Source: an uncultured Myxococcales bacterium
GTDB taxonomy: Bacteria; Myxococcota_A; Bradymonadia; UBA7976; UBA1532
Direction: 5' to 3'
NCBI GenBank assembly: GCA_903847385.1
Contig: CAINDO010000261.1
Coordinates: forward strand, 1-64,000
Length of the DNA: 64,000 bases
In this document: positions 20,501 to 27,436 of the stretch, one piece after another
Numbering within the stretch: the first letter of the stretch is position 1
Layout of the letters: each line of letters starts with the position of its first letter
Made by a program: the position numbers and the translations under genes
The notes under the pieces: generated by a model
The model's database searches: none
Told to the model about the DNA's origin: nothing
The model's input: the letters and a program-made list of their open reading frames with translations, nothing else

Positions 20501-21381
20501 TCGCCGCCCAGGCCAACGTCACGTTCAGCCTCGACAATCCGGGCACGGACTTCCCGGCGATCATCACGCTGCGCAACGACTGCGAGGAGCCGTCGTCCGC
20601 CATCACCTGCGCCGGCAACTTCGCCAACCCGGTGCCGACGATCACGCTGAACAACGCCGATCCCGGCGAGTACTACATCTTCATCGACGGCGGCGGCCCG
20701 GAGCGCTGGGTCTCCAGTGGCAACCCGATCGCGTTCCCGGCCAGCCCGGACAACTTCCAGGCGCAGCACCAGGACCTCCAGGCCAACGGCTGGGGTGACG
20801 GCGGCAACGACGCCTTCGACACGTTCGGGACGACCTCCCTGACCTTCAATGGTGCCGAGCAGCAGCTCGACGTCTCCATCGGCGAGCGTCAGGTGGCGGT
20901 CAACGGTTACAACCTGACCATCACCAGCGACTGGGCCGCCCAGAACGTCTGGCGCGTGCGCCTCTCGCCGCAGCAGGACTTCGACGAGCGCCCGGTCACC
21001 GTGCGCGTCGGTTCGGTCGCCGGCGGTGGCGGCAACTACGGCTGCGACCGGGCCTGTTTCACCCCGCGGATGGGTCAGTTCCAGGGTCGCGACTTCAACT
21101 ACATGACCAGCACGGACGCCTCCGATCCCGACTCCGTCGTGATGCTGTTCCCGAGTGACCCCGAAGAGCAGGGCAACGCGGTCTTCCAGACGCAGAACGA
21201 CAACCTGCAGGTCGACGCGACGAACGTGAAGCTCCCCGTGACGTTCTACGTGGCGCTCACCAACGGCAACCTCGACGACGCGGCGGACTCGCTGCTGTCC
21301 GACCTCGAACTCCAGGCCGGCCCCGGCGGTCCCGACGCGGCCCGCTTCGGCAACTTCGAGCTCTCCGTCCAGGAAAATTGA
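17515..21381 (+). CDS. Large lipoprotein with 17 two-Cys Asp-rich repeats interspersed with three beta-sandwich-like domains
   Basis: Lipobox MVLKKLSLAATLGALVLTACGK; repeated C-x-(N/D)-x-x-D-(N/D)-D-x-D-G-x-x-D-(F/Y)-P-x-DPGC-...-DxxExDP units; domains with DYYIFVDG / DYWIIVDT / EYYIFIDG motifs. Confidence 0.88.
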   Translation: MVLKKLSLAATLGALVLTACGKDAGGGDENAGGAGGAGGDIVGADIGGGAGGSVARPDAAIEPDARLAACSDGADNDADGKTDADDPGCANPSDIDETDPPAPPACGDTIDNDQDGYTDFPGDPGCGSAQDTTEDNPPQPPQCNNGIDDDHDNLVDEQDPGCTSPADPSEEDPDEAPACLDGVDNDGDGIADFPFDPGCRSAGDSDELNPPNAPACADGDDNDGDALVDYPDDPGCTGAGDSDEEDKAVRPACADGLDNDRDGHIDYPDDDGCQAAADYDERGSCGDRYDPPVVMAGVPVVTDISRGVFRSHGTCGGQGNPETVFLYRVERRLEALEITTVGEGTTVATTLYVRRQACLDDAAEVGCDREPDGLMPPGHALRIENPDRGDYYIFVDGVAGAAGPVQLTVNEVQQAECLNGVDDDGNGRVDYPSDPGCDEAQDRDETAPADPPACANDEDDDGDGAVDYPLDFGCISAAGNSEVDRCGQGVRFQEFPADRDFVLGDTSMGTNEMSGSCGGRNQKEIIFHYSNPFNARLTFSTNHPETTVPTVVYGRRDCDGAELPAPAGCDDGALGGMQHGRITIDRAAVGDYWIIVDTTLGQGGPFKLSVDVRRLDPGCVDGRDNDGDGAVDGDDPGCEDAADEDEADPPANAARAACRNDADDDGDGFIDFPYDPGCSARGDADEADPEVVPQCANGADDDEDTRFDFPLDPGCQSRGDDNERNPVPAPLCGNAIDDDMDGRADYPQDPGCYAAGDATEVDPDIDPTCSNTLDDDRDGIADFPFDPGCEAAGDPDETDPAPEDMPACSNDIDDDDDGVPDFPLDFGCGYAADPSETGAAFPPQCGNARDDDGDGRTDFPDDPGCRFAADNDEVNMGRLPPRCNDGVDNDFDGLTDFSDLGCLDAEDDSEDDGAEIPLCGDDVDNDGDGSTDWPDDVGCQARGDLTEDQGCRPAVETPLVPRNGTVSGMTVLDGPDNYTSRCGGRQAPEAVYKYVLAAQANVTFSLDNPGTDFPAIITLRNDCEEPSSAITCAGNFANPVPTITLNNADPGEYYIFIDGGGPERWVSSGNPIAFPASPDNFQAQHQDLQANGWGDGGNDAFDTFGTTSLTFNGAEQQLDVSIGERQVAVNGYNLTITSDWAAQNVWRVRLSPQQDFDERPVTVRVGSVAGGGGNYGCDRACFTPRMGQFQGRDFNYMTSTDASDPDSVVMLFPSDPEEQGNAVFQTQNDNLQVDATNVKLPVTFYVALTNGNLDDAADSLLSDLELQAGPGGPDAARFGNFELSVQEN
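17710..20385 (+). repeat. Array of 17 ~36-aa coding repeats in blocks of 6, 2 and 9
   Basis: Counted by eye in the translation of 17515-21381; at DNA level recurrent gacaacgacggcgacgg...gatccgggctgc. Confidence 0.85.
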
Positions 21382-22631
21382 ACGTCTTCGTCCAGCCCAC
21401 CGGGCGGCGCATCGATCCCTTCGGTGATCCGCCCGGCGAGGTCCTCATCCTCAATCGACCGCTCTCGGCGTGGCAGCACGACGCCCTCGTCGGCGCCGGG
21501 CTCACGCCCATCGACCGCCCGCAAGCCCCCTGCCTGATCATCCCGGACGCCCTCTTCACGACGAGCGGGGCCCTGCGCGCCTTCGTCGAGGGTGCGGCCG
21601 GGCGAGACGCCGTGCTGGTGCTGAAGCAGTCCGTCTACGGCAAGAACTCCGTCCCCGTGCAGCCCGGCGTGACGCCCTGCGACCTCGGGTGGCGGTTCGA
21701 GGAGATCCGCTTCGCCTCCGGTCGCGGCGACCCGCCCGTGGACGTCGTGGTCGACCCGGACGAGCAGGTCGTGAAGATGCCACTGCCGACGCACTACGTG
21801 GGCAGCGGTGAGATCGAGATCCCGTTCCCGCGGCACCCGCTGATGACGATCCACCATTGGGTCCACATCCTGTGGGCCAACCAGGTGGCGGGGAGCATCG
21901 AGCTGCGTGCCACGCCGAAGTGGAAGTTCATCCTGACGGGCCTTTGGGCGCTGCTGCGGGCGCGGTCGTTCAACCGCTGGCGCCTGCTCGGCAAGGCCAA
22001 CACCATCGGCAAGAACTGTGACATCCACCCCACCGCCATCATCGAGGGCAGCACGCTGGGGGACGGCGTCAGCGTCGGCCCCTATGCCCGCGTGCTCTTC
22101 AGCCGGTTGGGTGACAAGGTGGGCGTGATGGCCGGCGCGATGGTCGAGGCCTGCACGCTCGGCGATCGCTCCATGATCAGCCAGCAGACGGTCGTCCGCT
22201 TCTGTGTGCTGTACCCCGAGGCCATCGCCAGCCAGTACCTGATGCAGCAGTGTGTTTTGGGCCGGCGGGCCGTCACGACGGGCGGCGCGTTCAGCATGGA
22301 CCTCAACTTCGATGGTCCCATTCGTGTGCCGCTCGACGGCAAACTCCACTCCACCGGGACACAGTTTCTGGGGTCCGCCTTCGGCCACGGCGCCCGCATC
22401 GGGACGGGGCACTGGTTGGCCAGCGGACGCGCGGTGCCCAACGAGACCTTCCTGATCCGCGACCCGCGGCAGGTCATCGCGCGGATCTCGCCGGCCCTCG
22501 CCGGGCAGGGGCCCCTGATCAACGATCAGGGCACGCTCCGTCCGCTCGCCGTCGGCCCGGATCCGGAGACGACCGCTTGGGTGCGCCGCGTGCTCGGCAC
22601 ACCCTCGGGTGGGCCGACCGGGGAGGGCTGA
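21378..22631 (+). CDS. Left-handed beta-helix (hexapeptide-repeat) protein, GlmU/acyltransferase-like C-terminal half
   Basis: IGKNCDIHPTAIIEGSTLGDGVSVGPYARVLFSRLGDKVGVMAGAMVEACTLGDRSMI. Probable TTG start overlapping the upstream stop (TTGA). Confidence 0.72.
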   Translation: MNVFVQPTGRRIDPFGDPPGEVLILNRPLSAWQHDALVGAGLTPIDRPQAPCLIIPDALFTTSGALRAFVEGAAGRDAVLVLKQSVYGKNSVPVQPGVTPCDLGWRFEEIRFASGRGDPPVDVVVDPDEQVVKMPLPTHYVGSGEIEIPFPRHPLMTIHHWVHILWANQVAGSIELRATPKWKFILTGLWALLRARSFNRWRLLGKANTIGKNCDIHPTAIIEGSTLGDGVSVGPYARVLFSRLGDKVGVMAGAMVEACTLGDRSMISQQTVVRFCVLYPEAIASQYLMQQCVLGRRAVTTGGAFSMDLNFDGPIRVPLDGKLHSTGTQFLGSAFGHGARIGTGHWLASGRAVPNETFLIRDPRQVIARISPALAGQGPLINDQGTLRPLAVGPDPETTAWVRRVLGTPSGGPTGEG

Positions 22632-22636
22632 GGCGC

Positions 22637-24271
22637 GTGGCGGTCCTGGCCTGGCTCCTGGTCGGCCTCGCGGTCGCCGGTCTGCTCGGTCGCGCCCGTC
22701 CGGGGCTCTTGGCCCTGCCCGGGCCCGTGGGCGACGACCTCGTGCCCCGGTATGCGCTCGTATGGCCCGACCCGACGCCCCCGCCGGAGCTTTCGCCGTC
22801 GCCGGACGCGGTCTTTTCGACGCTGGACGAGGCCGCCGCCAGCGGGCATCGCCAGATCCTCGTGCTGGGGGCCGGCGTGCGGCCGTCCGCGGACCTGCCG
22901 CGTCGCCTGCTGGCCTGCGGCAGCGACTTCGTCTCGGTCTTCCCGGAGCCCGCCGACACCGCCACGGCCGAGGAGTGCTGGCTGCGCGACTTCGCCGGAG
23001 CGGGCCGTGTGGCCGATCCGGCGTCCGCGGCGGGGTTCGCCGATCCGCGATGTGTCTGGCTCCGTTTGACCGACCTGGCGCTGCCGGGCGAGGGGACACA
23101 GCCGCTCCTTCGCGCGGCCCGGGCGCGCAAGGCCCATGGGCTCACGGTCGCGCTGCGCGCCGGACGCGACGCGGAGGGGGCGCCCCTGGTCACGGGCCCG
23201 TCCCTCACGCCGGCCCAGTGGCAGGCCGGCCTCACCGACTGGTTGCTCGGTGACCCGGTGCTCCGGGCGCTCGTCGGCGGGCTGCCCGTGGCGGTGTCCC
23301 TCATGGCGCTGGCGTGTCTTCTCTGGCCGGAGACGCGGGCGACCGCGCTCTTGTACTTCGGGCTGGGGGGCATGGCACGTGGGTGGCGCGCCCTGGAGTG
23401 CCGCTTCGGGGCCGGGCTTGTCGTCACGGGCCTCTGGGCCGAGCCGGCGCTGGCCCTGCGAATCCTCGCGGACCGTCGCCCGGCGCCACCCGTCGAGTTC
23501 CCCCGCGTGCCCACCGGGCCGACGCCGCGGCTGACCGGCCCGCAGGCCGCGCTCCACGGGCTGGACGCTCGCCTGGACGCGTCCGCGGTCCTGCACCTGG
23601 CCCGGCGACTGGGTGGAGCCTCGCTGGTCATGGAGCAGCTCTACGGGAATCGGCCGAGCGGGCAGACGCGCTTCGGGCGCGTCGTCGATCGTTGGGTGCA
23701 CGCCTCGGCCGGCGCCCGGGCGCTCCGGCATCGTTGCCTCTCCGTGGCCGAGCTGGGCCGGGCCCTCGAACCGCGGAGCCTGCTGTCCGTGCCGGGCGGC
23801 TCCGGCCGCGACGCCGCGGCCATCGGCGCGCTTCAGACCGTCCTGGTCGATCCGGACCCCGTCGCCCGTTCCTTGGCGGCCACGGTGTGCCCGTCGGCCG
23901 AGATCGTCAACGGCACGGTCGAGACGAGCCCCGTCGGGCCCTTCGACCTGGCCATCTACGTCGGCCTGGCCGAGTACCTGGACGACGCCGAGGTGGTGCG
24001 CCATCTGGTGATGCTGCGCGCGCGGCTGGACAAAACGGGGGCGCTCATCACCTCCACGACGGCGCCGCATCCGGACCAGGTCTTCATGGCCGAGCGCCTC
24101 GGCTGGCGGACCCGCGCGCGGCGCCACGACGCGTACGCTGCGCTCCTGGACGCGGCGGGCTATCGCGTCGAGCTGCGCAGCGCCGATCCGCACGGGATCC
24201 AGTGGATCTTCCTGGCCCGCCCGATCGGGCAGCGCGGCTCGGGGCCGGCGCCGGCCGTGTCAGGGGTTTGA
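22637..24271 (+). CDS. Degenerate GT2-like region + TM helices + C-terminal SAM methyltransferase-like domain
   Basis: GTG start VAVLAWLLVGLAVAGLLG; ILVLGAGVRPSADLPRRLL parallels LLFLDADVRVTPGGLQRLL of the nearby GT2; C-terminus FDLAIYVGLAEYLDDAEVVRHLVMLRARLDKTGALITS typical of class I methyltransferases. Confidence 0.6.
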   Translation: MAVLAWLLVGLAVAGLLGRARPGLLALPGPVGDDLVPRYALVWPDPTPPPELSPSPDAVFSTLDEAAASGHRQILVLGAGVRPSADLPRRLLACGSDFVSVFPEPADTATAEECWLRDFAGAGRVADPASAAGFADPRCVWLRLTDLALPGEGTQPLLRAARARKAHGLTVALRAGRDAEGAPLVTGPSLTPAQWQAGLTDWLLGDPVLRALVGGLPVAVSLMALACLLWPETRATALLYFGLGGMARGWRALECRFGAGLVVTGLWAEPALALRILADRRPAPPVEFPRVPTGPTPRLTGPQAALHGLDARLDASAVLHLARRLGGASLVMEQLYGNRPSGQTRFGRVVDRWVHASAGARALRHRCLSVAELGRALEPRSLLSVPGGSGRDAAAIGALQTVLVDPDPVARSLAATVCPSAEIVNGTVETSPVGPFDLAIYVGLAEYLDDAEVVRHLVMLRARLDKTGALITSTTAPHPDQVFMAERLGWRTRARRHDAYAALLDAAGYRVELRSADPHGIQWIFLARPIGQRGSGPAPAVSGV

Positions 24272-24362
24272 CGCCCTTCGGCGACGCTTTGACGCCGTTT
24301 GGTCGATTTTGACCTGATTTCAGGGGGTTGGGGGGCTTCGGCCCGCTGGCACATCCCGTGCA
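24267..24362 (+). promoter_or_regulatory. Candidate control region: three TTTGAC(G) repeats at 21/20 bp spacing and a sigma54-like TGGCAC-N8-GC element
   Basis: TTTGACG at 24267 and 24288, TTTGACC at 24308; TGGCACATCCCGTGCA at 24347-24362 with GG-N10-GC spacing. Confidence 0.35.
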
Positions 24363-24374
24363 AAACGGGACGCC

Positions 24375-25493
24375 ATGGCGATTCAAGTCCCCCAGAAGAA
24401 CCAGTCCGAGTCCGCGGCCGACCTGGCGCTGACGCTCAGCGACCTCCTCTACAGCCAGGGCGAGCGCACCCGCGCCCGGGCGCTCCTGGAGCTCTTCGAG
24501 CCCGGCGAGCGCGACGAGCGCCTCACGACCCGGTTGGCGGACGACGCGCTCGAGCAGGGCGACGCCCCCCGCGCGCTGAAGCTGCTCGCCCGCGTGTGGG
24601 AGGGCGGCTCGCTGAACCCCTACGTCGAGGCCCGCCTCGCCCTGGCGGCCCTCGCCGTCGGTCTGACGGACGTCGTCGAAGCGCTGACCGAGGCGCCGAC
24701 GCGCTCGACGGAGCACGCCATCGTGCGGCTCATCCACGCCGCCCAGCGTGGCGAGCAGTTCTCCGTGGCCGGCGTGGCCAGCGCGTCCGAGACCGTGTTC
24801 GCGATTCGCAGCCACCTGCGCATCCTGGCCGTCTGCGGGCGACACGACCTCGTCGAGGCCGTCGCGCAGGCCCACCTCGATCTGCCCGGCATTCAGACGG
24901 CGCTCCACGGCCTCCCGCGGGAGGCCGCGCCGAGCCACGAGCTCATCAAGGTCGACATCGACGCCGCCCGTGAGACCTTCACCGCGCACTGGCGCGGTCC
25001 CGGTGGCCTCGCGGCCTCGAACTGGGCCTGGGCCGTCGCTCGTGAAATCGGGGTGGGGGAGCAAGTGCTGCTGCTGACGCCCTGGCCGCAGGCGCTGCGC
25101 GGGCTCCTCTCGCACGCCCACGTGACGGCGGTCTCACCCGCGGCCGGCCCGGGCGTGGACGTGATCGCCGAGCCCGAGCGACTGCCCTTCGCGCCGGCGC
25201 GTTTCCAGCACGTCGTGGCCGCCGACTGGCTCGGCGCCGCGCTGAACCCCGAGGCTGCCCTCCAGTCGATGGCCGGGGCGCTGATGCACGACGGACAGCT
25301 GCACGTGCTCTGCGCCGGGCCCGCCGGGGCCGGTGAGCAGGGCATGACCTTCGCCCCGCGCACCCTCGTTCGGCTCGCCGAGCGGGTGGGGCTGCTCGAG
25401 CCGCACGCGCTCGCGCGTCAGGCGAGCGGCCTGCCTGCGCAGGGGGCCGACGCGGAGATCACGCTGCTGCGCGCGATGCGCCGCGTGGTCTGA
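24375..25493 (+). CDS. TPR-like N-terminus with methyltransferase-like C-terminus, unknown function
   Basis: MAIQVPQKNQSESAADLALTLSDLLYSQGERTRARALLELF helical repeats; C-terminus VIAEPERLPFAPARFQHVVAADWLGAALNPEAALQSMAGALMHDGQLHVL resembles Methyltransf_11 motifs. Confidence 0.6.
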   Translation: MAIQVPQKNQSESAADLALTLSDLLYSQGERTRARALLELFEPGERDERLTTRLADDALEQGDAPRALKLLARVWEGGSLNPYVEARLALAALAVGLTDVVEALTEAPTRSTEHAIVRLIHAAQRGEQFSVAGVASASETVFAIRSHLRILAVCGRHDLVEAVAQAHLDLPGIQTALHGLPREAAPSHELIKVDIDAARETFTAHWRGPGGLAASNWAWAVAREIGVGEQVLLLTPWPQALRGLLSHAHVTAVSPAAGPGVDVIAEPERLPFAPARFQHVVAADWLGAALNPEAALQSMAGALMHDGQLHVLCAGPAGAGEQGMTFAPRTLVRLAERVGLLEPHALARQASGLPAQGADAEITLLRAMRRVV

Positions 25494-25500
25494 AAATGCG

Positions 25501-25531
25501 AAACCCCGCGACGGAGACCGCCGCGGGGTTT
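25501..25531. terminator. Stem-loop terminator between convergent CDS and tRNA
   Basis: aaaccccgcg-acggagaccgc-cgcggggttt: perfect 10 bp inverted repeat. Confidence 0.75.
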
Positions 25532-25538
25532 CAAGAAG

Positions 25539-25612
25539 CGCACCCGGCAAGATTCGAACCTGCGACCTACGGCTCCGGAGGCCGGCGCTCTATCCAGCTG
25601 AGCTACGGGTGC
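25539..25612 (-). tRNA. tRNA-Arg (anticodon CCG)
   Basis: Cloverleaf on minus: GCACCCG TA GCTC AGCTGGATA GAGC G CCGGC CTCCGGA GCCGT AGGTC GCAGG TTCGAAT CTTGC CGGGTGC G; CCA not encoded. Confidence 0.95.
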
Positions 25613-25665
25613 ACAGCGCGGCGTTTATCGGCGACACGGACCGACGTGTCAAGTCTTCTCTGCAC

Positions 25666-25694
25666 TTGATCACGCAAATGCACTGTGCTACAAC
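25666..25694 (+). promoter_or_regulatory. Sigma70-type promoter for rpmB
   Basis: TTGATC - 17 bp - TACAAC, 49 bp upstream of the rpmB start. Confidence 0.6.
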
Positions 25695-25742
25695 GCGCGC
25701 CCTGTCAACTCGCCCAGTGCCGACATCTTAAGGAGCAAGAAC

Positions 25743-25949
25743 GTGGCTCGTCGCTGTGAAATCTGTGAAAAAGGCCGTCAGGTGGGCCACAAGGTCAGCC
25801 ACTCGAACATCAAGACCACCAAGGTCTGGCTGCCCAACGTGCAGAAGGTGCGCGTGGTCCTGAACGGCAAGCCCGCTCGGCTCACCGTTTGCACCCGCTG
25901 CATCCGCTCGAACAAGATCGAGAAGCGGCCCGAGATTACCGCCGCTTGA
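25743..25949 (+). CDS. rpmB: 50S ribosomal protein L28 (Zn-type, four Cys)
   Basis: MARRCEICEKGRQVGHKVSHSNIKTTKVWLPNVQ...TVCTRCIRSNKIEK; GTG start. Confidence 0.97.
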   Translation: MARRCEICEKGRQVGHKVSHSNIKTTKVWLPNVQKVRVVLNGKPARLTVCTRCIRSNKIEKRPEITAA

Positions 25950-26334
25950 GGCGGGCGATCACCTCGATCTCCACCCGCACGTCCTTCGGCAACCGCGCGA
26001 CCTGCACCGTGCTCCGCGCCGGTTGCGGGGCGGGCAGGTAGCTTCCGTAGACCTCGTTCACGGACGCGAAGTCGTTCATATCGAGCAGGAAGATCGTGCT
26101 CTTGAGCACGTCGGCCAGGCTCGAACCCGAGGCCTCCAGCAGGGCGCCGATGTTCTTCATCACCTGCGCGGCCTGCTCGGCGCCGGTCTGCCCGACGACG
26201 GTCATCGTCTGCGGGTCGAGCGGGATCTGGCCGCTGCAGTAGACCACGTCCCCGTGGATGATGGCCTGCGAGTAGGGGCCGATGGCGGCCGGCGCGTTCT
26301 TCGTACTGACCGTCTGCTTCGGGGCGTCGCTCAT
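25936..26334 (-). CDS. ridA: RidA family protein (reactive intermediate deaminase)
   Basis: AIGPYSQAIIHGDVVYCSGQIPLDPQT...RSTVQVARLPKDVRVEIEVIA. Confidence 0.95.
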   Translation of the reverse strand: MSDAPKQTVSTKNAPAAIGPYSQAIIHGDVVYCSGQIPLDPQTMTVVGQTGAEQAAQVMKNIGALLEASGSSLADVLKSTIFLLDMNDFASVNEVYGSYLPAPQPARSTVQVARLPKDVRVEIEVIARLKRR

Positions 26335-26357
26335 GTCGTTCTCCGGATTCGAAGGGC

Positions 26358-26385
26358 AAAAAAAAGGGGCCGCCGCAGCGACCCC
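26358..26385 (-). terminator. Rho-independent terminator downstream of hpf
   Basis: Minus strand ggggtcgc-tgcg-gcggcccc followed by T8. Confidence 0.75.
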
Positions 26386-26405
26386 GAGGACGACGGCCTG
26401 AGGGC

Positions 26406-26750
26406 TCAGGCCTGGGGGTTGGGCACCTCGGGCGTGTTGGCGCGGATGCTCTGGGCAGGCTTGCGATCCGCCTCGGCCTTGTGCAGCGCCTTCGTGACCT
26501 GACGATCGATCTTGGCGAGGGCCTCGTCCGCCGCCTTGATCAGGTCCGCGCCCGTACCGTCCGCGTCGAAGGAGTGTTTGGCCGCGTTGAAGTGCGCGTG
26601 GCAGTTGAAGGCGTCGCCATCCTGGGCCAACGCGATCCGGACCTGCAGCTTCTGACCCAGGCGCGTCTCGAACTTGGCGAGCTTCTGCTCGATGCGCGTG
26701 CGCAGGGCCTCCGAGGGCGTCACATCCTTACCGACGATCTCCAGATTCAT
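26406..26750 (-). CDS. hpf: Ribosome hibernation promoting factor, short HPF/YfiA type
   Basis: MNLEIVGKDVTPSEALRTRIEQKLAKFETRLGQKLQVRIAL...DLIKAADEALAKIDRQVTKALHK. Confidence 0.88.
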   Translation of the reverse strand: MNLEIVGKDVTPSEALRTRIEQKLAKFETRLGQKLQVRIALAQDGDAFNCHAHFNAAKHSFDADGTGADLIKAADEALAKIDRQVTKALHKAEADRKPAQSIRANTPEVPNPQA

Positions 26751-26815
26751 CCGGTCCTCCCAGGCGATGAAGGTGTGCTCCACCCGCACCGCGTCATGGC
26801 GCTACCCGGTCCAGG

Positions 26816-27355
26816 CTAGAGGAGCACTCGAACGCCCGCACCGAAGTTGAAGATGAGGACGCTACCGTCCTTGGGCAAGTCCCCGCCCGCAAAGAAATAC
26901 TCGGCCTCGACCAGGGCGATGGCCCCGAGCGACTCCGAGAAGCGATAGATGGCCCCGCCGTCGAGCTCGAGCCCGATGAGCGTGCCCGGGGTCACGTAGA
27001 TCGGAACGCCGGCCCCGATGAGGAAATTCCAGGGCGACTCGCCGCGGATGAGGCGGACCTGGGGCGTCACGGCCACGGCCGGCTGGTCCTCGAGCTGGAA
27101 GGTCAGCCCGGCGCCCCACTCGCTGCTCCAGTCGTTGTCGAGCACGAAGCCGACGTCCAGGTCGAGGAACGCCGGGTTGCGCTTGCTGATCGCCTCGGCG
27201 TCCGGCCCCGGGGCGCGGCGGACGCCCGTGCCCAAGGTGGCGTCCACGGCCAGATTCAGCGCCTGCGCAGCGCAGGGCACTGGAACAAGTGGCACGAGGC
27301 ATGCACTGATGAGCGTTACGCGCGCGACGAATTGGCGATTGGAGCGTTGCCTCAA
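26816..27355 (-). CDS. Small outer-membrane/secreted beta-barrel-like protein
   Basis: Probable TTG start, hydrophobic signal VTLISACLVPLVPVPCAAQA, alternating beta-strand pattern, C-terminus FNFGAGVRVLL. Confidence 0.6.
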   Translation of the reverse strand: MRQRSNRQFVARVTLISACLVPLVPVPCAAQALNLAVDATLGTGVRRAPGPDAEAISKRNPAFLDLDVGFVLDNDWSSEWGAGLTFQLEDQPAVAVTPQVRLIRGESPWNFLIGAGVPIYVTPGTLIGLELDGGAIYRFSESLGAIALVEAEYFFAGGDLPKDGSVLIFNFGAGVRVLL

Positions 27356-27436
27356 GGCGACCTTCGCGCGGGGTACATGGCCTGGGATCGACGATAGCGT
27401 GACGATCCAGTGGCGGCAAGGAATTCGGGGAGACGC

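Noticed and set aside
17458-20769. 1103-aa minus-strand ORF antisense to the 17-repeat lipoprotein
   Set aside because: A mirror of the Asp-rich repeats (AVAVVVDAVAAG...). The plus frame has a lipobox and conserved Cys, so this is a shadow ORF.
25539-25612. tRNA-Arg as a genomic-island boundary
   Set aside because: Flanking genes are housekeeping (rpmB, ridA, hpf) with no mobility genes or direct repeats seen.
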